Positions 55,767 to 63,966 of a DNA stretch of 64,000 bases are shown here, in pieces; within the stretch, counting starts at the first letter, position 1, and each line of letters begins with the position of its first letter. The position numbers and the translations under genes are program-made. Origin of the DNA: Agrococcus jejuensis (GTDB lineage: Bacteria > Actinomycetota > Actinomycetes > Actinomycetales > Microbacteriaceae). Under the pieces are notes generated by a model, which was given only the letters and a program-made list of their open reading frames with translations, was not told where the DNA came from and made no database searches. The DNA lies in NCBI RefSeq assembly GCF_900099705.1, contig NZ_LT629695.1:1612001-1676000 (forward strand), given 5' to 3'.

Positions 55767-56753
55767 CTACTCCGAGAGGCTCACGGCGTCGCCGAAGGGC
55801 GACTCCCCGAGCTCGGTGAGGATGCGGTTGAGGTCGGCGACCGTCGCGAAGTCGACGACGATCTGCCCCTTCGTGCGGCCGAGGCTCACGCGCACGCGCG
55901 TGTCGAGACGGTCGGTGAGTCGCTCGGCGACCTCGTCGAGGCCGCGCTGCACGCCACCGCGCTGCGGGGTGCGCCTGGGCGAGGTCACTTGGGCGACGCT
56001 CGCTGCGTGCTCGGCTGCACGAACCGACAATTCCTCATTGACGATGCGATCTGCGAGGCGCAGCATGGCGTCCTCCGCTTCCACCGAGAGGATCGCTCGC
56101 GCGTGACCTGCGCTCAGCACGCCGGATGCGACGCGTGTCTGGATCGGCTCGGGCAGGCGCAGGAGCCGGATGGTGTTCGAGATCTGCGGACGACTGCGGC
56201 CGATGCGCTTCGAGAGCTCATCCTGCGTGATCGAGAAGTCGGCCATGAGCTGCTGGTAGGCCGACGCCTCCTCGAGCGGGTTGAGGTCGGCGCGGTGGAG
56301 GTTCTCGAGCAGCGCGTCGCGCAGCATCGCGTCGTCGGGGGTGTCCTTGATGAGGGCGGGGACGGAGTCCTTGCCGGCACGGCGCGAGGCGCGCCACCGG
56401 CGCTCGCCCATGATGAGCTCGAACTTCTCGGTCTCGCCCGGGATGGGGCGCACGACGATGGGCTGCAGCACGCCGAATTCGCGGATGGAGTGCTCGAGCT
56501 CCGTCAGGTCGTCCTCGTCGAACACATCGCGGGGCTGCACGTGGTTCGGCGCGATCGCGTCCAGCGGCAGCTGGGCGAGACGAGCGCCGGGCACGCTGGC
56601 GAGCTCGGCGCCGTCCGTGGCCTTCGCGGCGGGGAAGAAGACGTCGACGGGTCGATCCTTCGGGGGCGTCGTCGCGCTCGTCGCGTCGGTCTCGGCGGGT
56701 GCCGTGGGGATGAGGGCGCCGATGCCTCGGCCGAGCCCGGTCCGCTTGCTCAT
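55767..56753 (-). CDS. parB: chromosome-partitioning protein ParB
   Basis: 328 residues. N-terminal GLGRGIGALIP (ParA-interaction segment), then the CTP-binding/ParB_N domain (LAQLPLDAIAPNHVQPRDVF, VRPIPGETEKFELIMGERRW with R and ASRRAG following), the helix-turn-helix KRIGRSRPQISNTIRLLRLP and a C-terminal dimer domain. ParB loads at parS sites and spreads as a clamp, and organises the origin with ParA and SMC. The stop lies near the trxA terminator and the start overlaps parA by ATGA. Five parS-like sites are nearby. Confidence 0.96.
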   Translation of the reverse strand: MSKRTGLGRGIGALIPTAPAETDATSATTPPKDRPVDVFFPAAKATDGAELASVPGARLAQLPLDAIAPNHVQPRDVFDEDDLTELEHSIREFGVLQPIVVRPIPGETEKFELIMGERRWRASRRAGKDSVPALIKDTPDDAMLRDALLENLHRADLNPLEEASAYQQLMADFSITQDELSKRIGRSRPQISNTIRLLRLPEPIQTRVASGVLSAGHARAILSVEAEDAMLRLADRIVNEELSVRAAEHAASVAQVTSPRRTPQRGGVQRGLDEVAERLTDRLDTRVRVSLGRTKGQIVVDFATVADLNRILTELGESPFGDAVSLSE

Positions 56754-57637
56754 GCGGCTCCTCGCTGTGCGATCTCCGCGGCCGCCTCGCGATAGGCGAG
56801 CGCGCCGGGAGAGTTGGGGTCGTACGCCAGCACGGTCTGCCCGAAGCCAGGCGCCTCGGAGATCCTGACCGTCCTGGGGATGATCGTCTGCAACGCGACG
56901 TCACCGAAGTGCGCGCGGACCTCGTCGACGACCTGCTTCGACAGCAGCGTGCGGCCGTCGTACATCGTGAGGAGCACCGTCGACAGCGACAGTGCGGGGT
57001 TCAGGTGCTGCGTGATGCGCTGGATGGTGTCGAGCAGCTGCGTCACGCCCTCGAGCGCGTAGTACTCGCACTGGATGGGCAGCAGCACCTCGGTCGCGGC
57101 CGTGAACGCGTTGATCGTGAGCAGGCCGAGCGACGGAGGGCAGTCGATGAAGACGTAGTGCACGGGCTCGTCCTGCGCGGCGAGGTACTGCTCGAGCGCG
57201 GCGCGGAGGCGGAACTCGCGGCGCTCGAGCGGTGCGAGCTCCAGGTCGGCGCCGGCGAGGTGGATCGTCGACGGCACGCCCGAGAGCGCCTCGGAGTCCT
57301 GGCTGGGCTGCACGGCCTCCGCGAGAGGCGTCTCGTCGACCAGCACGTCGTAGGTGCTCACGACGTCCGCGTGATGCGGGATGCCGAGCGCCGTGGAGGC
57401 GTTGCCCTGGGGGTCGAGGTCGATCACCATGGCCCGCGCGCCCGCGCGCACGAGGGAGGCCGCGAGGTTCACCGCGGACGTGGTCTTGCCGACGCCGCCC
57501 TTCTGGTTCACGACCGCGATGACTCGCGTGGTCGTGGGCAGCGGATGCGGTGCGTTCGCGAGTGCAGTCCGTCGCTTCGCGAGATCAGCCATCTCTCGCG
57601 CGATCGGCGTGGTGTCGAATCGACCCGTCGTCTGCAC
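56750..57637 (-). CDS. parA: chromosome-partitioning ATPase ParA (Soj)
   Basis: 295 residues from GTG 57637 (VQTTGRFDTTPIAREMADLA), with GAGAGGACGGGG upstream. Deviant Walker A KGGVGKTT with the signature Lys in NQKGGVGKTTSAVNLAASLV, Walker B region FIDCPPSLGLL, and motif A-prime DLDPQGNAST. ParA forms a nucleoid-bound gradient that moves ParB-parS complexes. The parAB pair is translationally coupled. A perfect parS site lies 25 bases upstream of the start, so ParB may repress this promoter. Confidence 0.96.
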   Translation of the reverse strand: MQTTGRFDTTPIAREMADLAKRRTALANAPHPLPTTTRVIAVVNQKGGVGKTTSAVNLAASLVRAGARAMVIDLDPQGNASTALGIPHHADVVSTYDVLVDETPLAEAVQPSQDSEALSGVPSTIHLAGADLELAPLERREFRLRAALEQYLAAQDEPVHYVFIDCPPSLGLLTINAFTAATEVLLPIQCEYYALEGVTQLLDTIQRITQHLNPALSLSTVLLTMYDGRTLLSKQVVDEVRAHFGDVALQTIIPRTVRISEAPGFGQTVLAYDPNSPGALAYREAAAEIAQRGAA

Positions 57638-57661
57638 TGGAACCCCGTCCTCTCCCGGTCG

Positions 57662-57677
57662 TGTTTCACGTGAAACA
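57662..57677. promoter_or_regulatory. parS site 1 (perfect)
   Basis: TGTTTCACGTGAAACA, identical to the parS consensus, 25 bases before parA. Confidence 0.95.
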
Positions 57678-57777
57678 TCACGCGTTCGTCCGTTGTCCCC
57701 CTGCCATCTTGCGGCATGGATGAGCGTTGCGCCAACTCCATCGGCGAGTCTGTGCACAGGGTGCCCCTGTGGAGACC

Positions 57778-57786
57778 TGTGGACAA
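57778..57786 (-). promoter_or_regulatory. DnaA box
   Basis: TGTGGACAA (complement TTGTCCACA), the actinobacterial consensus. Confidence 0.65.
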
Positions 57787-57920
57787 CTGGCGACGTGCAC
57801 CAGGAGGCGTTGTGTGATCGCCCGACGTACGTTCGAGGGGCATTCTGCCGCGCCAACACTGGGAAGTCGGCGTACGCGGCTCGTCTCAGACGCCGCATCG
57901 CGACCGCCTGGTCACCTCAG

Positions 57921-57929
57921 TTGTCCACA
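57921..57929 (+). promoter_or_regulatory. DnaA box
   Basis: TTGTCCACA, consensus; followed closely by CTCCACAG and CTCCACAGA partial boxes. Confidence 0.65.
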
Positions 57930-58098
57930 GCTCTCCACAGGTGAGACGTGGACGACCAGCGCCCACTCTCCACAGATCGATGCACACGTGGGCAGGCGCC
58001 GCCGCCGTCGCTTGCGTGCGCGGGAGCATGATCGACCCAGCAATCCTTGCCCGGCGCTGGCGCTTGTCGGTGGCGCAATGCTCGCGGGGATCGCGCGA

Positions 58099-58114
58099 TG
58101 TTCCACGTGAAACA
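58099..58114. promoter_or_regulatory. parS site 2
   Basis: TGTTCCACGTGAAACA, one difference from consensus. Confidence 0.9.
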
Positions 58115-58374
58115 TCGGTGCCCGACACGACCGTCTCGGTTACCGGGAACCGACGACCGGGACACGCTCAGCGCCGTCAGCGAGGTGATGCCCTCGCGGG
58201 ACTCGCCCGCAGGGAGCCCAGCCCGTCGAGCATGCTGACGCGCTCCGATGTGCAGGTTTCGCACCAGCTTCTCGCTCACCGTGCAGTGGTACAGCTGGAG
58301 CATCAGGCCTGGTCCGATCGAGCAAGCTCGAGCGTCCTCCCGTCTCATGTGCCCGGCGCCGCACATCTCGCTCG

Positions 58375-58390
58375 CGATTCACGTGAAACA
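58375..58390. promoter_or_regulatory. parS-like site 3 (degenerate)
   Basis: CGATTCACGTGAAACA, two differences, both in the left arm. Confidence 0.75.
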
Positions 58391-58624
58391 TCGAATGCCT
58401 GGCCATGGACAGTACGCACCCCTGTCTCACTCTCGCCAGGAGCCGAACGCGAAGGACCCCTACGCGGCCGTAGACAGCAACGACGCTCACGCAGGTCTGA
58501 GGTCGTGAGCATCTCGCCCAGCGTGCGACGCGGATGGTCCTCGACCAAACACGACGTGACCAGGCATAGCGCGACGAGGGCTGCAGTGCATCGCCATCGA
58601 TCGTCCCAGGATCGAGGGCTGCCA

Positions 58625-58640
58625 TGTTTCACGTGGAACA
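58625..58640. promoter_or_regulatory. parS site 4
   Basis: TGTTTCACGTGGAACA, one difference. Confidence 0.9.
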
Positions 58641-58830
58641 TCGACTGCGCAAGCGCGAGGCCGCGGTGGCGTCGCGGCCCGCAGGAGGTCACGCCGGGCC
58701 TGTCAGGCCGACCTCGTCGCGGTCTCCCATCACGCCACCCGTCTTCGACGCAGGCTGAAGCCAGACCCCGCGACGTCGTCCACGACCAGCCTCAAGCGCC
58801 ACTGATCCCGTGCATGCCACACGCGTTGCG

Positions 58831-58846
58831 CGTTTCACGTGAAACA
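58831..58846. promoter_or_regulatory. parS site 5
   Basis: CGTTTCACGTGAAACA, one difference at the outermost base. Confidence 0.9.
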
Positions 58847-59380
58847 TCGGAGCGTCCCGAATGAGAGACGCAGCCGACCCGGCCGGAGAGATCCGTCCTG
58901 CGCACTCGCCGACCGCGTCCCACTCGATCGTCGCGACAGAGGTCCTCGAGGCACGGGCCGCTTGGATGGCTCTCCGTCATCGAGTCGCGCGCGCCTCGCA
59001 TGCTCGGCGCACGCGAGAGCACCGACGAACGCAAGGAGCTCGACGCCGGTCACCAGCATCGGGCGCGACGACCGCGTCACTTCGACACGATGCACTGCGC
59101 GAAGACGCCTGGATCGGGCCGAAAGCGGCCGGATCTGCACCGACCGGCCCACGCGAGATCGGCCGTACGATCGGTCCTGACGCACGTAGCCACGTCACCG
59201 GACGACGATCCACGGTGCCCACGACACCGAAGATCGGGATCGTAGTCGCGAGGAACGGCATCGCCGACGTCCACGCGTCGAGCGAGGTGACGACCACGAG
59301 CCACGTCACCGCCTCGCGTGACCGAGGCGTGGCGGTCACCCGCGCCCGAACGCGACGGTCGCGACGCGAGCGGGTCTGGG

Positions 59381-60010
59381 TCAGCCGCGCACGACGGCGC
59401 GGAAGACGCGCGTCACGTCGCCGTCGCCGGCGTCGAGCTCGAGCACCTCGGGGGTGCCGACCTTGTGCTTGCGCAGCGCCTTCTCGGCGGCGGCGATCTC
59501 GTCGTGCACGCGTGCGCCCTTCAGCAGCACGAGCTCGCCACCATCCGCCACGAGCGGTGCGGTCCAGGGCACGAGCGTGCGCAGCGCCGAGACCGCACGA
59601 GCCGTCACCTGGTGGAAGGCGCGGGTGCCGTGCACCTCCTCGGCGCGAGCGCGCACGACCTCGACGTTCGTCAGACCCATCCGCTCGGTCTCCGACCGCA
59701 GCCAGTCGCAGCGGCGCTCCATGGGCTCGATGAGCGCCATCGACACGTCGGGCCGTGCGATCGCGAGCACGAGGCCCGGCAGGCCGGCGCCCGAGCCGAC
59801 GTCGGCCACGAGTGCATCGGACTGCAGCAGGGGAGCCATCACCGCAGAGTTGAGGATGTGTCGACTCCACAACTGATCGAGCTCACGAGGACCGATGAGC
59901 CCCAGCGTCTCGCCATGCTCGGCGAGCGACGCCGTGTACGAGCGAGCGAGCTCGATGCGGTCGCCGAACATCGCCGCGGCAGCAGCGGGCTCGGCCTCGT
60001 AGGTCGTCAC
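59381..60010 (-). CDS. rsmG: 16S rRNA (guanine527-N7)-methyltransferase
   Basis: 209 residues. SAM-binding motif I VADVGSGAGLPGLVLAIARP is the RsmG/GidB signature; the N-terminal GPRELDQLWSRHILNS and the region FHQVTARAVSALRTLVPW are also characteristic. The enzyme methylates G527 of 16S rRNA. The start ATG at 60010 lies 17 bases after the jag stop, in the same operon direction. Loss of this gene gives low-level streptomycin resistance in several bacteria (established for the family). Confidence 0.95.
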   Translation of the reverse strand: MTTYEAEPAAAAAMFGDRIELARSYTASLAEHGETLGLIGPRELDQLWSRHILNSAVMAPLLQSDALVADVGSGAGLPGLVLAIARPDVSMALIEPMERRCDWLRSETERMGLTNVEVVRARAEEVHGTRAFHQVTARAVSALRTLVPWTAPLVADGGELVLLKGARVHDEIAAAEKALRKHKVGTPEVLELDAGDGDVTRVFRAVVRG

Positions 60011-60027
60011 GGCTCAGCGAGTCGAGG

Positions 60028-60501
60028 TCACTTGGGCACGACGACCGCGTGGCGGTCGCGACCCTCGCCCTCGGACTCCGAGTGGTAGCCGGCCTCGGCC
60101 ACCAGGTCGTGCACGAGCTTGCGCTCGTACGACGACATCGACGGCAGCGAGACGCGGTCCGAGCCGCCCTCGATGCGCGAGACGGCGTCGTCGACCAGCG
60201 CACGCAGCTCGACGGTGCGCGCATCCTGCGAGCCTGCGACGTCGAGCACGACGCGCGAGAACTCGCCCGTCTGCGACTGCACCGCGAGGCGCGTCAGGTC
60301 CTGCAGCGCTGCGACGACCTCGGGGGCCGCGAGCATCGACAGCGACGCGTCGCCGGACTCGCCGACCTTGAGCGTCGTGCGCGTGCCGGTCTCCTCGATC
60401 TCGATGTCGCCGTCGACGTCGGCGATGTCGAGGAGCGCCTCGAGGTAGTCGGCCGCGATCTCGCCCTCGTCGAGGTCCTGCGTCTGCTGCTCGTCGGTCA
60501 C
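60028..60501 (-). CDS. jag: Jag/KhpB-type RNA-binding protein (KH and R3H domains)
   Basis: 157 residues, GTG start at 60501 in a GTGA overlap with yidC. KH-like middle (DGDIEIEETGTRTTLKVGES, LQDLTRLAVQSQTGEFSRVV) and a C-terminal R3H domain (SSYERKLVHDLVAEAGYHSE with SEGEGRDRHAVVV), with the R-x3-H motif. The acidic N-terminal 30 residues replace the longer Jag-N domain of firmicutes. Such proteins bind RNA and are linked to cell-wall and division control. Always encoded next to yidC. Confidence 0.92.
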   Translation of the reverse strand: MTDEQQTQDLDEGEIAADYLEALLDIADVDGDIEIEETGTRTTLKVGESGDASLSMLAAPEVVAALQDLTRLAVQSQTGEFSRVVLDVAGSQDARTVELRALVDDAVSRIEGGSDRVSLPSMSSYERKLVHDLVAEAGYHSESEGEGRDRHAVVVPK

Positions 60502-61481
60502 TTGGGGCCTCCATCGCGCTGCGCCTTCGTGCCCTTGCGCTTCGGCTGCTGCCGCTGCGTGTTCACGATGACGGGGGTCTCCTCGACCTCGGTCGTCGTG
60601 GTCGACTCCGAGCCCTCGGCCGGCAGTCCCTGGCGCTGGCGCTTGCGCGCCATGCGGGCCTCGCGTGCCAGCGCGGCATCGGAGCCCGGGTTCGGCAGCT
60701 TCGAGATGATGATGAGCTGCTGGATGAGCGTGTAGATGTTCGAGACCAGCCAGTAGAACATCGTGGCGATGGGGAAGGCCCACGCCGAGATGAGCAGGAA
60801 CACCGGGATGACGTACAGGATGATGCGCTGCTGCTTGTACATCGGCGATTCCTTCATCGCCGGCGTCTGGTTCTTCGACATGATCTGCAGCTGCGTGTAG
60901 AACTGCGTCGCGACCATGATGAGCGTCATCACGATCGACGTCGCGATCACGGCGACGTTGCCCTGCTCGAAGCCGTGCTGCATCGTCATGTTCAGCGGCA
61001 CCGCGTCGAAGAGCGACGCCTGCTGGAACTGCTCGGCCAGCGAGACGCCCATGAAGCCGACGCCCGCCTCGCCGCGGTTCGCGGTCTGCAGCACCGTGAC
61101 GAGACCGAAGAAGATCGGCATCTGCACGAGCAGCGGCAGGCACGACGCGAAGGGGTTGGTGCCCGCCTTGCGGTACGCCTCCATCGTCTCGCGCTGCATC
61201 GCCTCGCGAGAGAACTGGTCCTTCTTGCCGCGGTACTTGTCCTGGATCTTCTTGATCTCGGGCGCGACCTCGAGGGCCTTGCGCGACGACAGGATCTGCC
61301 GCACGGTGAGCGGGATCATCGCCGTGCGCACCACGAGGGTGAGCGACGCGATCGAGAGCACCCAGACGAGACCCGAGAACGGATCCATGCCGAGCGCCTC
61401 GAGTCCGAAGTGGGCGCCGGCCAGGATCGCCTCGAGGACCCACTTGATGGGCCACATCAGCAGTCCGAGGATGTCGGGCAT
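60498..61481 (-). CDS. yidC: membrane protein insertase YidC
   Basis: 327 residues with five membrane helices. VLSIASLTLVVRTAMIPLTV, then IKKIQDKYRGKKDQFSREAM and YRKAGTNPFASCLPLLVQMP (the groove arginine is in LVVRTAM). The C-terminal tail is basic (KRKGTKAQRDGGPK), as in ribosome-binding YidC2/OxaA forms. It inserts proteins into the cytoplasmic membrane, alone or with SecYEG. It starts 25 bases after the yidD stop and overlaps jag by GTGA. Confidence 0.95.
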   Translation of the reverse strand: MPDILGLLMWPIKWVLEAILAGAHFGLEALGMDPFSGLVWVLSIASLTLVVRTAMIPLTVRQILSSRKALEVAPEIKKIQDKYRGKKDQFSREAMQRETMEAYRKAGTNPFASCLPLLVQMPIFFGLVTVLQTANRGEAGVGFMGVSLAEQFQQASLFDAVPLNMTMQHGFEQGNVAVIATSIVMTLIMVATQFYTQLQIMSKNQTPAMKESPMYKQQRIILYVIPVFLLISAWAFPIATMFYWLVSNIYTLIQQLIIISKLPNPGSDAALAREARMARKRQRQGLPAEGSESTTTTEVEETPVIVNTQRQQPKRKGTKAQRDGGPK

Positions 61482-61506
61482 CAGCTGTTCCTCTTCTTCA
61501 TGGTTC

Positions 61507-61791
61507 TCAGGCGGCTCCGGTGACGAAGCCGAATCTCGTGAGCGTCATCGCTCGTCGCGGCACGGGGATGTCGTCGACGCCGCCGGCTGCCCAGGGGTGG
61601 CAGCGCACGATGCGCCGAGCCCCCATCCAGATCCCGCGCACGGCGCCGTGCTGCTGGATCGCCTGCAGCGTGTACGACGAGCAGCTCGGGTAGTACCGGC
61701 ACACGTCGCCGTACAGCGGCGAGACGATGGCGCGGTACGCGACGAGGATCGCGATGCACACGTTGCGGGGGATCAGCATGAGCGCGCTCAT
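61507..61791 (-). CDS. yidD: membrane protein insertion efficiency factor YidD
   Basis: 94 residues from ATG 61791 in an ATGA overlap with rnpA. The family core is present: YRAIVSPLYGDVCRYYPSCS with SYTLQAI, then GIWMGARRIVRCHPWAAGG, including the three conserved cysteines. An amphipathic N-terminal helix anchors it at the membrane. YidD assists YidC insertion. The order rpmH-rnpA-yidD-yidC-jag is conserved across most bacteria. Confidence 0.93.
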   Translation of the reverse strand: MSALMLIPRNVCIAILVAYRAIVSPLYGDVCRYYPSCSSYTLQAIQQHGAVRGIWMGARRIVRCHPWAAGGVDDIPVPRRAMTLTRFGFVTGAA

Positions 61792-62114
61792 CGTGACCTC
61801 AGCAATGGTTCGAATGCAGCGGTCAGCGTACCGCAGTCGGCTGTGGCGGCTGCAGGCATCGCCCGTACGACGACGTCGACCGGATGGTCGAGCGGCAGCA
61901 GGTGCTGCCGCACGTGCTCGGACATGCGGCGTCGCACGCGATTGCGCACGACGGCGTTGCCCACCTTCTTGGACACGACGAAGCCGAAGCGGCTCGTTGC
62001 CGCTTCGGCTTCGGTGACGTGGAGCACCGCGATGGGGGAGGAGATCCTGCGCCCCGCGCGGACGATGCGCCGGAAGTCGGCCGCGTGCACGACGCGGTTC
62101 GGCTTCGGCAGCAC
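61788..62114 (-). CDS. rnpA: ribonuclease P protein component
   Basis: 108 residues, GTG start at 62114 (VLPKPNRVVHAADFRRIVRA). The RNR motif region RFGFVVSKKVGNAVVRNRVR with RRMSEHVRQHL is the family signature. It binds the catalytic RNase P RNA and helps 5' maturation of tRNA. The gap to rpmH is six bases, and the two are co-transcribed from the rpmH promoter. The RNA subunit gene (rnpB) was not found in the window. Confidence 0.95.
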   Translation of the reverse strand: MLPKPNRVVHAADFRRIVRAGRRISSPIAVLHVTEAEAATSRFGFVVSKKVGNAVVRNRVRRRMSEHVRQHLLPLDHPVDVVVRAMPAAATADCGTLTAAFEPLLRSR

Positions 62115-62120
62115 CGCAGC

Positions 62121-62258
62121 TCAGGCGGAGAGCTCGACGCGCCCCTTGCGGCGACGAGCCGCGAGGATGGCGCGACCCGCACGCGTACGCATGCGGAGGC
62201 GGAAGCCGTGCTTCTTGGCGCGGCGGCGGTTGTTCGGCTGGAACGTGCGCTTGCTCAT
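62121..62258 (-). CDS. rpmH: 50S ribosomal protein L34
   Basis: 45 residues: [20 protein letters not shown], then [20 protein letters not shown] and VELSA. Length and sequence are those of L34, among the smallest ribosomal proteins. The ATG at 62258 has CAGGAG upstream. It is first of the rpmH-rnpA-yidD-yidC-jag-rsmG run and divergent from dnaA, which is the standard origin arrangement. Confidence 0.97.
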   Translation of the reverse strand: MSKRTFQPNNRRRAKKHGFRLRMRTRAGRAILAARRRKGRVELSA

Positions 62259-62326
62259 GAGAATGTCTCCTGGGTGTCGGCCGATGCGGCCGGAAGTCGT
62301 AGCGCCTCGCGAGAGGCAACCTGGCG

Positions 62327-62356
62327 ATCATACGCGATGCCGGCACCGATGTTCAA
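62327..62356 (-). promoter_or_regulatory. rpmH promoter
   Basis: -35 TTGAAC (62351-62356) and -10 TATGAT (62327-62332) separated by 18 bases, minus strand. It is the best sigma-70-type match in the window and gives a leader of about 60 bases before rpmH. Confidence 0.7.
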
Positions 62357-62406
62357 CCGCTGGTCGAACCGTGTCGCACGCCACGCCGCTGCCATTCTGC
62401 AGCGAC

Positions 62407-62435
62407 TTGCACGGAGTGCGCTATGCGTGCAGACT
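62407..62435 (+). promoter_or_regulatory. candidate dnaA promoter
   Basis: TTGCAC (62407-62412), 17 bases, CAGACT (62430-62435), plus strand. Two weak DnaA-box-like 9-mers (TGTGGAGAA at 62505, TGTGGAGAG at 62517) follow in the leader. Confidence 0.4.
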
Positions 62436-62556
62436 CAGTGAATCCTCCCGGCGGAACCGTCAGCACCACGGCCCCAGCGGAGACCCTGCACCTCCTCCCT
62501 CCACTGTGGAGAAGGCTGTGGAGAGACCCACGCACCCCACGGGACGGAGCCTGCGC

Positions 62557-63966
62557 ATGAGCGATGGTGGCGACGCCCACCAGCTCTGGGCCTCCGTGAT
62601 GGCGACCCTTGCAGGCGACCTGCGCATACCGCCCTCTGTCCGGGGATTCCTCGATCTCGTGGAGCCTCAGGGCGCCATGGGATCCGTGCTCTACCTCGAC
62701 GTCCCGAACGACCTCACGCGCGACATGATCGAGCAGCGGCTCCGCATCCCGGTGACCGAGGCGATTGTGGACAACGCTGTGGACATCACGTCGTTCAAGA
62801 TCGTCGTGAACCCCGAGCTCGAGCTCGGCGCGGCGCTCGACGAGACCCCCGAGGTCGCGACGCCGTACGTGCAGCACGAGGTCATCTCGGCGCCGACCGA
62901 TGCCATGCGACCCGTCGCGGGTCAGCGTGTCGAGTCGCGGCTCAACCCGAAGTACGTCTTCGACAACTTCGTCATCGGCGGCTCGAACCGCTTCGCGCAC
63001 GCCGCCGCCCTCGCCGTGGCCGAGGCGCCGGCGAAGGCGTACAACCCGCTCTTCATCTACGGCGACTCCGGTCTCGGCAAGACCCACCTGCTCCACGCCA
63101 TCGGCCACTACGCCGAGAACATGTACCCGGGCATCCGCGTCCGCTACGTGTCGAGCGAGGAGTTCACGAACGACTTCATCAACTCGATCGCGAACAACCA
63201 GGGCCAGGCGTTCCAGGCCCGGTACCGCGAGGTCGACGTGCTGCTGATCGACGACATCCAGTTCCTGCAGGGCAAGGAGTCGACGCAGGAAGCGTTCTTC
63301 CACACCTTCAACACGCTCCACGACCACGACAAGCAGGTCGTGATCACGTCGGACGTGGCGCCGAAGCACCTCACGGGCTTCGAGGCGCGCATGGTGTCGC
63401 GGTTCGAGTGGGGTCTCATCACCGACGTCACGGCGCCCGAGCTCGAGACGCGCATCGCGATCCTGCGCAAGAAGGCGCAGGCGGAGCGCATGGATGCGCC
63501 CGACGACATCCTCGAGCAGATCGCCGAGCGCGTGACGACGAACATCCGCGAGCTCGAGGGCACGCTCATCCGCGTCACCGCGTTCGCGAGCCTCAACCGC
63601 CTGCCGGTCACGATGGACCTCGCGCAGACGGTGCTCAAGGATCTGTTCGCGCAGTCGAGCGAGGTCGTGATCGGGCCGAGCGACATCATCACGCACACGG
63701 CCGGCTACTTCCAGCTGACCGAGGAGGACCTGTACGGGTCGTCGCGGTCGCAGACCGTGGCGCTCGCGAGGCAGATCGCGATGTACCTGTGCCGTGAGAT
63801 GACGAGCCTGTCGCTGCCGAAGATCGGCCAGCTGTTCGGCAACCGCGACCACACCACGGTCATGTACGCGAACAAGAAGATCGAGAAGCTCATGAAGGAG
63901 AAGCGCTCGGTCTACACGCAGGTGACGGAGCTCACCGCGCGCATCAAGCAGGCGCCGGCGCGCTGA
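62557..63966 (+). CDS. dnaA: chromosomal replication initiator protein DnaA
   Basis: 469 residues from ATG 62557 with GGAG seven bases upstream. Domain I about 1-80 (LWASVMATLAGDLRIPPSVR), short domain II, AAA+ domain III from about 125 (RLNPKYVFDNFVIGGSNRFA; Walker A GDSGLGKTH; Walker B LLIDDIQFL) and DNA-binding domain IV with SLPKIGQLFGNRDHTTVMYA. DnaA melts the origin and regulates genes with DnaA boxes. Linker domain II is short compared with Streptomyces. The next gene should be dnaN, beyond the window; 34 bases remain after the stop. Confidence 0.98.
   Translation: MSDGGDAHQLWASVMATLAGDLRIPPSVRGFLDLVEPQGAMGSVLYLDVPNDLTRDMIEQRLRIPVTEAIVDNAVDITSFKIVVNPELELGAALDETPEVATPYVQHEVISAPTDAMRPVAGQRVESRLNPKYVFDNFVIGGSNRFAHAAALAVAEAPAKAYNPLFIYGDSGLGKTHLLHAIGHYAENMYPGIRVRYVSSEEFTNDFINSIANNQGQAFQARYREVDVLLIDDIQFLQGKESTQEAFFHTFNTLHDHDKQVVITSDVAPKHLTGFEARMVSRFEWGLITDVTAPELETRIAILRKKAQAERMDAPDDILEQIAERVTTNIRELEGTLIRVTAFASLNRLPVTMDLAQTVLKDLFAQSSEVVIGPSDIITHTAGYFQLTEEDLYGSSRSQTVALARQIAMYLCREMTSLSLPKIGQLFGNRDHTTVMYANKKIEKLMKEKRSVYTQVTELTARIKQAPAR
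62766..62786 (-). promoter_or_regulatory. DnaA boxes inside the dnaA coding sequence
   Basis: TGTGGACAA (62766-62774, perfect) and TGTGGACAT (62778-62786), within codons for VDNAVDI of domain I. Spacing of 12 bases between starts. Confidence 0.5.

Larger units (their letters stand above)
57638..59380. other. 1.74-kb origin-proximal non-coding region
   Basis: No reading frame here resembles a protein. Content: five parS-like sites (57662, 58099, 58375, 58625, 58831), two perfect DnaA boxes (57778-57786 and 57921-57929), several partial TGTGG/CCACA elements around 57770-57985, and sequence of lower G+C than the genes around it. It functions at least as the centromere-like region for ParAB. Confidence 0.7.

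Noticed and set aside
57941..58864. A 307-codon plus-strand frame in the parA-rsmG gap
   Set aside because: Low-complexity, Arg/Ser-rich, no ribosome site, no motif, and interrupted in function by four parS-like sites; best treated as non-coding.
58861..59733. A 290-codon plus-strand frame overlapping rsmG
   Set aside because: Its 3' third is the antisense of rsmG and the rest has no similarity to any family by eye.
60916..62556. Extended N-terminus of dnaA reaching back over yidC and rpmH
   Set aside because: This is open frame by composition only. The ATG at 62557 has a ribosome site and gives the normal DnaA domain I.
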